Below, one piece after another: positions 11,197 to 21,460 of a stretch of DNA of 64,000 bases. The stretch comes from Candolleomyces eurysporus. Lineage: Eukaryota > Basidiomycota > Agaricomycetes > Agaricales > Psathyrellaceae. The translations under genes were made by a program, and so were the position numbers. Where the stretch lies: positions 75,454 to 139,453 of the forward strand of contig JANBPK010000778.1 of assembly GCA_027579435.1 (NCBI GenBank), in the 5' to 3' direction. Every line of letters starts with the position of its first letter. Positions within the stretch are counted from its first letter, which is position 1. The notes beneath the pieces are model-generated. The model searched no databases. It saw only the letters and a program-made list of their open reading frames with translations, and had not been told where the DNA came from.

Positions 11197-12905
11197 TGTG
11201 CCAGTTGAGCTGTAGCAATTTCGTTCAGCGAGAGCGATACAGAGACGATGGTGTTAATGGTGATCGCAGGAGGATTGAAATCAAGACAACAGCGCCCGCG
11301 GACCAGAGATGATGGCGACACAGCCACTCTGGCATACTTATTCCGCCCGCTGATGATGTCACGCAGCTGCGTCTAAATGCTAAGTGAGGGAAGAGAGCTC
11401 CCGAAAGGGAAGTCTCAAAACACGAAATCGCGCTGAGTGGGCGAGTATGTGCTGAAGTTTTGGTGGTGGAACGGAAGCAAGGGGCAGGGGATTTAGGCTC
11501 AGGCGCGCGGGTGCTCAGTGGAGGCAGAGCGCATACACAAGGACAGCACGCGCTAATCGCTCCAGGACTAAGTACGATTCGCCGGTCCGTACGCTACGCT
11601 CTACTTTATCTAATCTACGCACCTAGATGTGCAAATTCCCGTGGTTCTGCAAATCTATTTCTCTCATCTTTTTTTAATGAAATCCCTAAAGTCACAGAAA
11701 TAGTTCAGTGAGTGTGAGCCTGCATGGGCTACACTAGAATGTCATTCTGCAAGTAGGAATATGCCAAGTTCAACATGTGGAAGAGGCCGTTCAAGGTCTA
11801 AATTCTTCTGCAAATAACAAAAAAGGCCAACGTGCACCACCACCTGCTACCAGGCAAATTAAAAAGCAAATGGCATGTATTTCGAACGATAAATGCCGTA
11901 CTGACCACGGTGCTTTTGGCGGTAGGAAGATCATAGCTTGGTTATAATGCTAACCTTAGCTACTGCGCAAAATCATAAACCAATCCCAACCTATCGGCTT
12001 CTACAAAAATCGAGACGAGCGTTGCAGCGACAAGATGCTTGCCGCGAGTATTCAATCTCCTACTTCCATCTCGTGGACTGCAAAGGTAGCGTCGCATTCA
12101 CCACATGCGGCAGAGTGCCGTGGTGGAGATTTTGTGTGACCCGTCCGATCACAAAGATTTTCAGGATTCCGGGAAAACAGGTTTTCCCCGTCGGGTTCTC
12201 TCCGCACGGCACACTCTCCCGAATTACTGATACCATCCGACGCAGGTTTAAGCTGTTTTCTAATGGTGCCAATTTCATAGCGATGTATAAAGAATTGAGC
12301 TTATAAATGTCGAAACATACAAATAGTGGCATATATCTAGGGTTATGATAGTAATGGTAGGCTGAACAAGATATCCGTTTTGCAGACTCTCTTTGTAGGT
12401 TGAAATGACTCAAAGTTAATATCTTGTTTTGCACGCTTGATATGACGACTTGAGAGAAGCAGAAAGAAGGTCGAGGAAAAGCAGGGAAAAGTGCTGTGGA
12501 CAAAGCACTGGACGAAAGCGGAGTGCGAGCGCCCAAATGTCACTGTCAATCACGGCTATCCGAGAGCCGGCCCGAGGTCGACAATCGGAGGAGGAATTTG
12601 CATGAAAGGACTCATTGGCGAGGTCATTGACTCGTTTACTACAGAGAACGAGTTATGCTCGGTTAGACGGTCCAATGATGGCTTATAGGTCCGTTCCTTG
12701 ATTCCTTGGCACCATCCCATAATTTTTACTTTTCAGACAGAAAATGTGGACCATGCAGTTATTTGGTCCTGAGGCTTTTGGTTGGCTCCTCGCGCGAGCG
12801 GAAATCGACCCTAGTTCCTTAGGGATTGGTTCATGGCCCCTTCGCCAAACACTTTCTCAAACCAACTAGCTTGATTACCGGCCTCGGGACCCTTGCTTCT
12901 TAATA
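11197..12905. other. Long gene-free stretch
   Basis: Only short open frames are seen (for example 11460-11711 and 11938-12306). They lack recognisable domains, splice structure or similarity to the rest of the array. The first 150 bp are the 5' flank of copy D. I see no transposon ends or terminal repeats. Confidence 0.45.
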
Positions 12906-13235
12906 AACGGCGACGTCTTTCCGGTAGCTCTTCCATACTTTGTTAAAGTTGCCAAAGCACACGTTCTCGCTCTCCCTCCCTCGAAGCGAGTCGGTTGATC
13001 TAAACGCTTCCTCGTCAACGCAGGCTTATTCAGGTAGAAAGAAGCGGTCAAATACCTGAAGAAAGCGAGGCCTGAGTTCAAGCATGTTGCCGACCCAGAG
13101 ACGGTAGGTGATGCTCCTGGTTGAGCGTCATCTCTTGACATTACTGGGCGAAAAAGGTTTCCGGCTTCGGGGACTACATTGTATTTGAGTAGACGTCGGA
13201 GGATGCAGTTAACGATCTGATGCTATCCAGTAGCT
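12906..13235 (+). pseudogene. Extended short-chain dehydrogenase relic
   Basis: One reading frame from 12906 gives a recognisable C-terminal half of an extended SDR: a VAKAHVLAL segment (the usual VxDVAxAHxxAL motif), then KRFLVNAGLF, then EAVKYLKKARPEFK, then a SSLDIT segment. In another frame it continues as GFGDYIVFE..TSEDAVNDL. It is interrupted by in-frame TGA (12996), TAG (13035) and TGA (13122) and by at least one frameshift, so it is dead. Such enzymes reduce ketones or act as NAD(P)-dependent epimerases. The short dehydrogenase tails inside the array appear to be copies of the end of this gene. Family call is from motif pattern. Confidence 0.55.
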
Positions 13236-13393
13236 GGGGTTTTAGGGCACAAAAAAAAACACTGTACAGAGTATGGAGATAAATTACAGGTCATATATGT
13301 GTGTTTCAGAAAAGTGGTATCAATAAGTCTGCGACATCTAAAAAGTGGTTGGGAAGCGATTGAAGCATGGGTGAAAAAGACCACCCAATTGGA

Positions 13394-14719
13394 TCACGCC
13401 AGAAACTGAGGGAGTCCTAAAATCTTCATTCTGATGTCCACGGGAAGTTGAGCGCCAGAAGATCTAAACAACTCAAGCTGGCTATTGAGTGTATCCAGAG
13501 CCCGTTCCAGTACTTTGAGATCGAATATTTCACCAGCCTGAGCCGTGGGCAGGTCTGCGTTTCTGGGACACGAATCCCTAGACCCCGAATTACTTGTCTT
13601 ATCCTTCGAAATCGACGATCTTCGAGACAAACTAGGAGACAAAGGAGCAACTGCGACGGGCTCAGAGGCCTTGTTCTGTTCTTCCCGTCTTTTCAGCTGC
13701 TTCTTCTCATCCACAGGGGATTCTTCAGGCTGTGGAGTCGCCTCCCTCGACACGTCAGGTTCCACGACCTCGATATTATATTCATTCCCGTGATCTTCAC
13801 GATAATCCGGGGATAGAGTGGCAGCAGCACTCGAGCTAAAAGTCCCTGTCGGACCTTCTTGCAAGATCTCCGCCAAGACTTCATTGTAGCTCGGTAGGCG
13901 GCCACCGGCCCAATGAGATTCTCCATAATCGCAATCATTCGAATCTTCATCGTAGCTGTCTCCGTCATCTTTGAGATCGCGACGAGTTGCCGTGATGGGA
14001 GATGATGGGGGAGGACCGCTCAAGAGCTCGGCGGGAATGGGAGTGTCGTGCGAGACGGGAGTACCGGGTCGGGAGATGTCTGCGGCCGAGAGTCGCAGCT
14101 GGCGTTGTTTCTCCGTCTCAACCTCCAATTGCATGGGGCCGCTGTCATACTCGGGTGGAGGACCCGATGGAGGAGAAGATTCCTGTGCAAGAGGAGCTTG
14201 GGAGGCTACGGAGGGCGCAGCCGTAGTGGCCTCAGTAGGGGCAAGGGCGGTCTGCCTGACTGCTTCTACGGCATCTATCCTCAGACGCTCCTCCTGAATC
14301 CATTGGTCGTACTCTTGTCGAAGTTGGGGTGTAAGTTGGTTAATCAACTCGATCAGCTGATGGCCATGCTATACACAAGAAGAGGGTAGGTAAGGTCACT
14401 CTCGGAAATACAAGGATCAACGTACCTCTGCCAGGTTGTTCTTCTGCTGGACGTCCAAAAGGTCGCGAAAATCTTCCAGCTTGGGCATCTTGTCGAAGAT
14501 GAGCACCGCTGCCTTGAATGCGTAGACATAGGCAAATTCCTTGTCCTCTTCTCTCGCCGCATCCCATGCCATGTCTCGGTACTCCCGGATCTTCCTCAAC
14601 CAGTAACGCACGCTCTTTCCCTCCCTCCAGAGCCTATGCCTGATCAGCTCCACGAGTTCGTCCATGGACGCGGGGTGACCGTGATAGTACTTCGAGGACA
14701 AATCTCCATCTGAAGGCAT
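13394..14719 (-). CDS. USP8/AMSH/Rfu1-type dimerisation-domain protein, intact copy E
   Basis: Two exons, 14426-14719 and 13394-14368, are separated by a 57-bp intron (GTACGT..TAG, phase 0) and give 422 residues. Residues about 10-130 form the helical USP8-dimer fold (WLRKIREYRDMAWDA; AYVYAFKAAVLIFDKMP; LIELINQLTPQLRQEYDQW). In relatives this domain links deubiquitinases or their regulators to ESCRT and endosomal membranes. Then follow one Pro/Ser block (ELLSGPPPSSPI), an acidic stretch, an LPSY motif of the kind bound by WW domains of Rsp5/Nedd4 ligases, a Lys/Glu-rich segment and a helical C terminus (FDLKVLERALDTLNSQLELF). There is no protease domain, so a regulatory role like yeast Rfu1 is possible, but this is inference. 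It is the only array member with a complete open frame. Confidence 0.75.
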
Positions 14720-15261
14720 CTACGCTGGTCGAGTGGTAGCAAGTGATTCAGAGAGAGTGATAGAGAGACGATGGGTGGTGTCGATAGTGATCAAAGAGAT
14801 ATTGAGGGAAGGATTCCAGAAAGAGTCGGATAACCAGCTATAACGGTACCCAAAGCAGTGGCGTACAGAAACGTGCAAGCGGCGAGTTCTAAACGTGTAG
14901 CAGTGGAAGCACAGAGGCAGGTATGGAAGTTCTGGGTGAAGGGCAGATGGCAAGACACAGCCTTCCTAAAGTGGCACTGCAGCACAGGGTCGGACGAGTA
15001 AGCGCGCGAGGAGAATTCTGAGGAACGGCCCCGGAATTGAGTGTCCCTTTTATACCTAGAGGTGTATATGCCACGCTGTGTCGTCAGGTGTCTCACACCT
15101 ATTTTGAGGACAAATGAAGTAGGGCAACGTGAACAATAAGCGCTTGGTTTCTCGAAGATCACCATGACCACATTGAGCAATCGCAGAGCAACTACCCGAG
15201 CACTGGTCAAGTGCTGTCGTCAAGCCGCGTCCGTCGGCAGGGTCACCGAGATGCAGATGCA
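14720..15261. other. 5' flank of copy E
   Basis: The first 350 bp share sequence with the 5' flanks of copies B and C (agcaagtgattcagagagagtgatagagagac and the gataacc..ataacggtacc element). No convincing gene is present. An open minus-strand frame here (14791-15210) has no recognisable domain. Confidence 0.5.
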
Positions 15262-15822
15262 TAGAAGACAAAGCCAACCCCTCACCTCTTCTCGCCGTGA
15301 GACCAGTGCCACACCGCTACTATGAATGGAACACCACACGCGCACCGCTCAACTCCAAAGTTAATGTGAAGTGTGAAAATGGAAATTAGATGAAAGCACA
15401 AAGATAGTTGAATGAAAAGATAGAAATAACAAAGAAATGGTATGAAAAGGTCATGGAGGCCATAGTAACTCATCCCGGGCCAGTGGACGACACGCCGAGA
15501 GGACCATCGGTGTAGGGGTTGCTTCCAAATTGGGTCACCGAGATACATAGAAGACAAAGCCAACTTCCCGCTAAAAGACCAGTGCCACACCGCTACTATG
15601 AATGGAACACCACACGCGCACCACTCAACTCCAAATTTAACGTTAATGTGAAATGTGAAGATGCCAACTAGATGAAAGCACATAGATAGTGGAATCAAAA
15701 GCTCGAAGTAGTAAAGAAGTGCAATGAAAAGGTCATAGGGGCCATGATCACTCATTCCGGGCCAGCGGCCGACACGCCGAGGGGACCATCGGGGTAGGGG
15801 TTGCTTCCAAATTGGGCTCCCA
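15262..15822. repeat. Two-copy tandem repeat, 276-bp period
   Basis: The segment beginning agacaaagcca..gaccagtgccacaccgctactatgaatggaacaccacacgcgcacc occurs twice, with gaccagtgcc at 15301 and 15577. Each copy ends in the same ggggttgcttccaaattggg. The copies differ by scattered substitutions and small indels. The minus strand is open across both copies (15282-15755, 157 codons) and encodes a repeated hydrophobic pattern ending CACGVPFIVAVWHW. No known family is recognised. Confidence 0.7.
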
Positions 15823-16206
15823 ATGCCTTTATTTTCTCGGACGAGTATGGACGTACTTTCTTATCTGTCCCTGTCTCGCCACAGGGCAGGGTATGGCCCT
15901 AGTGGCACTGAACCCTGATCTGTTCACTCTCTCGGAGTTGGGAGTTGGCAGCCCTCGCCCGCCGCCAACGCAGACCCAACAGTCGGGTGATGAAGAAAAC
16001 AGGACATAATTCGCGGCAATCTAGTATCTACAGGGTTGAGGGTAACTTGGCTATCATATGAGAGAGATTAAATACGCATGTCCGCTGCACGGCTAACCAG
16101 AAAAATAGTCCGTACACGTTGATAATGTCCTGTTAGAGCCAAAGCAAAGGAAAATGAACCATGAATGAACAGCGAGAATGTAGCTAGAGCATCATAGGAC
16201 AATCGG
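15823..16206. other. Intergenic
   Basis: 3' flank of GNA1 and spacer. A short plus-strand open frame (15812-16009) has no domain and is probably chance. Confidence 0.5.
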
Positions 16207-16948
16207 TTAAAGCTTTGGTGTGGAAGCCCGGGAGGGCCCCGAAAGAGGGGCAGTGTTGTACTTCGCCTGCGAACAGTCGTTAGCACCGTGCCAAATCAAC
16301 ACTGGAACGGATGAAACATACCATTTCGTTTTCCTTCTTCTCATAGCCGCACTTCTTGTAGAAAGCTAGGAATGGGTGAACAAACGTGCGTCAACGAACA
16401 ATGATAGCACCACTCACGAATATTGTCATCGCTGCAGTTGAGGATGGTCTTGTAGCACCCCAGGGCCTCGCTGATACCGGTCAAAGCCTGGATAACCCTC
16501 AAACCCAGCTTCTTTCCTTGCATGTCCTTGCTGACCGCGATATCCTCGATGTGCCCGACCTTGCCCAGGTTCCTCAGGAACTTGCGCTCAATGAACACGC
16601 AGCCGACTGCGACAACCTGGTCATTTGCCTTGTTCACAATGACCAGAGTGTAGTAAGTGTTGACGATATTGCGCTGGGCATCGAACGTGGCTTGGTATCC
16701 TGCCAATCCGGGGTCTGGTGCGGAAGTGAGCACGCTCAGGATCTGGATGTGACCGCGGTGGTAGTCTGTTCGAGCCAAAGGTCGAATCTACACAGAAAGA
16801 GCGCCCTTGTGTTAGTGCATCTACCAGCTATCCAGCTAGCTGCCCCACGTACGTGCAAATCCGCAGGCAGCTCAGCCTTGACACTCGCTGGGATGAGGTC
16901 GGCGCTGAACAGGAGGTCGAGCTCTTGGTCTGGGGTAAAAGCAGGCAT
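16207..16948 (-). CDS. GNA1: Glucosamine-6-phosphate N-acetyltransferase
   Basis: Four exons, 16853-16948, 16418-16787, 16322-16365 and 16207-16266, with consensus GT-AG introns and continuous phase, give 189 residues. The enzyme transfers acetyl from acetyl-CoA to glucosamine 6-phosphate in the cytosol, the second committed step to UDP-GlcNAc for chitin, N-glycans and GPI anchors. The GNAT core is complete: IRPL..DY.RG at 33-44, the GHIED strand at 110-114, the acetyl-CoA pyrophosphate loop QGKKLG at 122-127, and NIPFYKKCGYEKKENEMAKY near the C terminus, which is diagnostic of GNA1. Length is close to the 150-190 residues usual for the family. A TATA box lies 38 bp upstream of the ATG. It is a housekeeping gene bordered by accessory regions. 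Confidence 0.95.
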
Positions 16949-16985
16949 GGCAGTCTTCTCTATCTCTTCTGATTCTTCTAGGATC

Positions 16986-16993
16986 CTTATATG
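16986..16993 (-). promoter_or_regulatory. TATA box of GNA1
   Basis: CATATAAG on the minus strand, about 40 bp upstream of the GNA1 start codon. Confidence 0.55.
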
Positions 16994-17680
16994 ACCTGGC
17001 GGCTAGATTGACAGTCGACCCTGGACTCGTGTCCGTCAGTCTATTGCGGCAAGGCTGGCCACAAGGCTTCCTGAGCTCACCAAATATGTGTTTGAACGGT
17101 GACCAAATAAGAGCTGACGAAGGACAGTTGAAGGAGTATGTACAACGAGAGAGTAGATGAAGGAAGGAGCAAGGGAGGGTAACTGGGTAACTAGCAGGCG
17201 GAGCTGGCGGGCTGATGTCAAGTTGATGTTGTTCACTCCGTCAAAAGCTGCCGGCATGGAGTGAAATTGCACAGCCACCTGCTTTCCGGTTGGCACAGGG
17301 TCCGAAGGGCGGTGCGTCGCGGTGGGCAACAGCCTTAGGATGGAGGATGAAGGCATAAACCTGAGGAGCAGAGAAATCTGAATGCGAAAATCGTTATCTG
17401 GCCAATATTCTAGCCACTTTTTTTATATAATATTATTTACAATCTGCAACGATAGATATGGTACAGTGCAAGATTCAGAGGTCCGTGACAGGGTGATGTC
17501 CTTGAAAAATGTGAAACGCGATCGCAGGAACAAGGCTGAATGTGAATCACGAACAATGCATCAATGAACGAAGGAAGATCTGAGAAGTCGAAAATACAAT
17601 ATACGAATGCAAAGAGTCCCAGAATGATCTAAATAAGAGTCCGGACGAGAGGAGGAGCGAAAACGAAGAGTCCAACACGT
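16994..17680. other. Intergenic between GNA1 and downstream gene
   Basis: Promoter side of GNA1 and 3' flank of the next minus-strand gene. An open minus-strand frame (17036-17356) has no ATG-linked domain or splice structure. Nothing else is supported. Confidence 0.5.
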
Positions 17681-19226
17681 TTACAAACCAAACAGAGCTC
17701 GTACCCTTGCCTGCAAGCTGAGCTTAGGAAGCGGGACAGTCCTAGGAATGTCATGAAGCAGCATCTTCTTCTCGGCCGTTTTATCAACTAAGAGTTTCAA
17801 GTCAGCACAAGCCAATGGCTCGAAAGAGAAAACAAATACTCACTCCAGATAACCGCTCCTCTCCCACCTTCGCCCATACACACGTTCACCTCGCTCTCCG
17901 TCAAGAACTGCACGCCCAACCTCGACGGTTCGCCCGGAGGTGCCAGCATGAATGTGATGGGCTTCCCACCATTCTGGACGTACAATGAAAGGGTCCTCGG
18001 AGCATCTGACTCACTCGAAACCTCTAGACCGTCGATGATCCTGTCGCCGAATCCTAGGGCCTGCAGGGTCTCCCTGGATATGGTACTACACGCCTGCGAC
18101 GTATCAAAGAGAAAGTTGGTGACCACAGCGTCGAGCGCCTGCGCCGACAACGACGCCGGAGCCGGAGTTGGAGCTGAAGACGGAGGGTGACGATTATGAT
18201 TATTCTGAGAAGGGATCCAAGACGACCTGCGACCCTTCGGTGAAGAACTTTTCCCTGCAGCCATAGGAAGCGACTGAGAGCTTCCCCAGGAGCCTTGATA
18301 AGGGCGCGGTGGAGAAGGCAACACGCTCCACCCTCCGTCGTCCTCCATCGCTGGATCCGTCGTTCTTCGCGATGGCTTCCCAACGACAGGGAGAGATGTT
18401 GTCGATCCCGAAGGGAACCGCGCTCCCAGTCCCCTCGATTTAGGCTGTGATACAGGGAACGGAGCCGCCAGTTCTGACATCGTCCGTCCGTGATGCCCTC
18501 CGGGCGCAACTTCGTGACTCGACTTCTTCGGCAGGGGCATGTTCCCAGCGAGTCGAATATCTGTCTGGGGTAACAAAGCCAGCTCCTTCTTGAAACTATC
18601 TCTGCCGAAGAATCTATTTCGTCCTGGGTGGACCCGCACGACGAGCCTCCATGCTAGGAGACCAGCAAATGGACCACTGGGGATACGTATCCCGGCGCAG
18701 GGGATGCTGTCGAGTTCCGAAGAGTGAGCGATGTTATCGGGGCCCAGGGCGCATGCCAGAGCTTCCAATGGGGTTTGCTCTGGTGACCTGCTGGCGTTTG
18801 CACGAGTGCGAGAGGGCAGACGCCGGTGACTCTTTAGAACTTTACGACGGCCAGGTGATGGTGAGCGGCGGCGGAGGTGAGGCCTGTTGAGACGAAATGA
18901 GAGCAAGTTTAGAGACGTCAGGGCAGATTTACTGACCTGTCTTGCTCATCGTCTTCAACCGGGGCAGTGGGAAGCATCTTATCACTGAGGTATGACGGGT
19001 CAAAGTACGGTGTGGGGGTCGTTGGGCTGAGGACTGGACTGATGCCCTTGCCGTATTCCGGGTCCTTCCCCTTGTTATCGCTGTCGAAGTTCTTGAGCTG
19101 GAAAGACCGGAGAGTTGATGTCTCGCTAAAGAGAGATTCGCCGTCGAAGTCGATGTCGTTGGGGTTCAATGGGGTAGAGCCTTCCCCATTCACAGTCGGC
19201 TTCGAGGACGTGTCCGTGTGTACCAT
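17681..19226 (-). CDS. Uncharacterised protein with DTS motif
   Basis: Three exons, 18937-19226, 17844-18883 and 17681-17787, with GTCAGT..CAG and GTGAGT..TAG introns keep one frame and give 478 residues. The ATG at 19226 follows a short AT-rich upstream region. Residues 1-97 are acidic and Ser/Thr-rich, and 98-300 are basic and Pro/Ser-rich, so probably disordered. The C-terminal 130 residues look folded and contain FDTSQACSTISRETLQAL at about 356-373. This resembles the DTG/DTS active-site loop of retropepsin-like domains, followed by a strand-rich SLYVQNGGKPITFML segment. The usual hydrophobic-hydrophobic-G of retropepsins was not confirmed, so protease activity is only a possibility. No family is otherwise recognised. 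Confidence 0.7.
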
Positions 19227-20553
19227 GGTGTGTTGTAGCTGCTCGCTTGGCAGAAGGTGAAGGCGGTTGCGAGTTCCGGAACTCTTCTGACCACCAGAGG
19301 GAAGCTGTTAAGTGGGGTGTGAGGTTCGGGACATATACCAAGGTATTTAAACGGTTGAATCTCACTTAAAAGCAGTGAAGAAGCAAGGACAAACTTCCAA
19401 GTCCTTTGCGGTGCGTGACCGCGTGTTGTTTCAAGCTGCAGACTTTTGTTCAACGAGAAGAGCGATCAACTGCCTGTCACTGCCTGCAGAAGAAAGGCTA
19501 ATCAGTGTGTTGGCTAGGGATTCTGATCAGGAGAAGTGTTATAGAGTACGTACAGCGTGATAATAATCAGCCTCTGACTCCTGTGAACCAACGGTTCTAG
19601 TAACGAGTGGGGGATTTATGATCAACAAATGATCATATGATGGGTCGTTAAAGAAGGGAGACTATACCCCGGCTGGCCGGGGAATCCCAATAGGAATCTG
19701 TTTATGAACCCCTTGGGCGCCCGAGCCTTTAAGAAGTGTTACAAAGTACTGCTCCCGAGCGTGACGGAATCAAGTGTCTTATCCGATTTCACTATTCGCA
19801 CAGGAAGGACCGCCATCTTGTATAGAGCTCTATAGCTAGTGGCTAGCACCACGAGGACGGAAGTTCACTTCCATCGATGCTGCAACGGCAATTTTACGAT
19901 AGGAAGAATGGTGGAGCGTTGTGCTGGAGTTATAAAATCTGTGCAGTATGACATCACGTCCTTGTCCACTGGGCGGGCTGTGCTGATTCGTCAACCGACC
20001 CCGAACCGACCATAGCCCAAAATTAAATTCAACAAGCAATAGGTGTCGGAGAGCTTCGACTTACTTTGTGGGTAGTGGCGCATCGGAGGGCGCTGAGACC
20101 GACGAGACGGTGAAGCTTTGTGCAATGAGCGCCGAGAGATAAAAAAATAATTCTACTCAAACTGAAGTCCAGCCTCGGCTTGAGAAGTATAGAGTCCCTC
20201 AGGCATGCCCTGGCACAATTGGCAAGCGCGGTTCACGACAGACTTTGGGTTAGGGATGATCAAGAAAGCTCAAGAAGGAGAAATTCAGCTATCGCTATCG
20301 GGAAACGACGGGGCCCTCGGTATCAGCATGATCGGATGCGATAAGATAAGATGCCGCATCTGTCAAGGCGCGATTAATGTTGTCTTGTGTTTACCAACAA
20401 TCTCGAACGCGATGCTCATCCTCATCTCGTTCTAGTGGAACCAAGGCTCATCTGAAGCTCGAGAAGCGTAAATTCTTTAGATGGTACTCATCTCTCTACT
20501 TTTCCAGCCAAAAATTTGACAGGGATCGGCCACAGGAATCCGACGAGGGACAA
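19227..20553. other. Intergenic; start of the F-box duplication
   Basis: From about 19930 this sequence is the 5' part of a unit repeated at about 22070-22480. No separate gene is supported. The in-frame upstream ATG at 20377 is not conserved in the second copy, where it reads CTG, so it was not used as the start. Confidence 0.5.
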
Positions 20554-21444
20554 ATGTCGCTCTACCAAGATATAGTCGACAGAATTATTGAATTATCATC
20601 CTCCGACTTCCAGACACTTGCAAGCATTTGCCGTGTCTCTCGCGCTTGTGCAACGCTCGCACAAAATCATCTTTACCGAGAGTTGGATTTGAGACCACCG
20701 CCCAAGTCCTTACGCTCCCGAATCGGTGGCACCAGGTACACCGGCCTGCAACCCCAGGAATGGCAGCGAGAGCAAATGAAGAGAGAAGGTATTCTCAGAA
20801 GCAGCCACCTCCACAGATGCCTCAGATCATTGGCGCTTGCTATCGGCACCCCTGACTCCGATTCGACAATCCTTGATTATATTCAGCTTGCAGTTCAGAT
20901 CAAGACAAATTTCCAGCAGATCCATATCGAAATTGCCGTTGGGAGCCTCGACGCAACCTCAATGCGCCCTCAGATTGAAGAGATTTTGGCCTCTCCTTTT
21001 CTGAGGTCCGTCACCATTGACATATCTCGTGATCTTTACCCCTCCATTTTCCTGCCCGATCCGAGTCGTAGGAGCTCCCTATTTCCCAAGTGGATCTTAC
21101 AGTCCATCTCTAGCAGCGTGATAAAGCTAAACATAACTGCATCTGGTGGATGGGAATCCCTTTTGTCTGAGTCAACTCTTCAAAAAACCGAGATAACACG
21201 ACAGCGGGAGCCACGGTATTTGGAGGAAGTTTCACTCAATCTGCTCACTCCACTGAGTGGAAGCGTCGGAAGGATCGCAACTTGGGCAACACAACTCGGA
21301 GAACCGTGCCTCAATTTCAACTTCTCCCGAGCAAGGAAACTCACGATCAGCACCCATAGTGACGACGACTCCCTATGGGGGATCCCAGACGACGCCCGGG
21401 AAACACTGGAAGAATTGACATTTACCCGCCTTTCAAGTGAGTGA
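20554..21444 (+). CDS. F-box-like protein, copy 1, N-terminal ORF
   Basis: 296 residues. The start (MSLYQDIVDRIIEL) is the first ATG conserved in both copies. Residues 1-50 have the F-box-like pattern of basidiomycete proteins: DIVDRIIEL, then FQTLASICRVSRACATLAQNHLY, then REL. The rest alternates short hydrophobic strands as in degenerate leucine-rich repeats. F-box proteins recruit substrates to SCF ubiquitin ligases. The frame closes with TGA at 21442, and the expected C-terminal part lies in the next frame from 21461. A GTGAGT..CTCACAG segment (21437-21484) is 48 bp and could be spliced, but this adds only about 15 codons before another TGA and does not join the second ORF. The split gene is described under findings. 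Confidence 0.7.
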   Translation: MSLYQDIVDRIIELSSSDFQTLASICRVSRACATLAQNHLYRELDLRPPPKSLRSRIGGTRYTGLQPQEWQREQMKREGILRSSHLHRCLRSLALAIGTPDSDSTILDYIQLAVQIKTNFQQIHIEIAVGSLDATSMRPQIEEILASPFLRSVTIDISRDLYPSIFLPDPSRRSSLFPKWILQSISSSVIKLNITASGGWESLLSESTLQKTEITRQREPRYLEEVSLNLLTPLSGSVGRIATWATQLGEPCLNFNFSRARKLTISTHSDDDSLWGIPDDARETLEELTFTRLSSE

Positions 21445-21460
21445 TTCAGTAGAAAGAGTC

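Larger units (their letters stand above)
2640..11215. repeat. Segmental tandem array, about 3.05-kb units
   Basis: Three tandem units each carry, in order on the plus strand, a dehydrogenase C-terminal remnant, a spacer of about 750 bp, a minus-strand USP8-dimer gene and its 5' flank. The gene starts lie at 5023, 8080 and 11196, so the spacing is 3057 and 3116 bp. The remnant ends lie at 2772, 6029 and 9074, so the spacing is 3257 and 3045 bp; the first is longer because of a 234-bp insertion in unit 1. Units 2 and 3 are nearly identical over long stretches, which points to recent duplication or conversion. Confidence 0.85.

Noticed and set aside
11938..12549. Overlapping open frames on both strands
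   Set aside because: No domain, no start context and no splice signals; their lengths fit chance.
21437..21449. A 13-bp intron or antizyme-like +1 frameshift at the TGA
   Set aside because: 13 bp is far too short for spliceosomal removal, and in copy 2 the shifted frame meets TAA before the conserved ATG.
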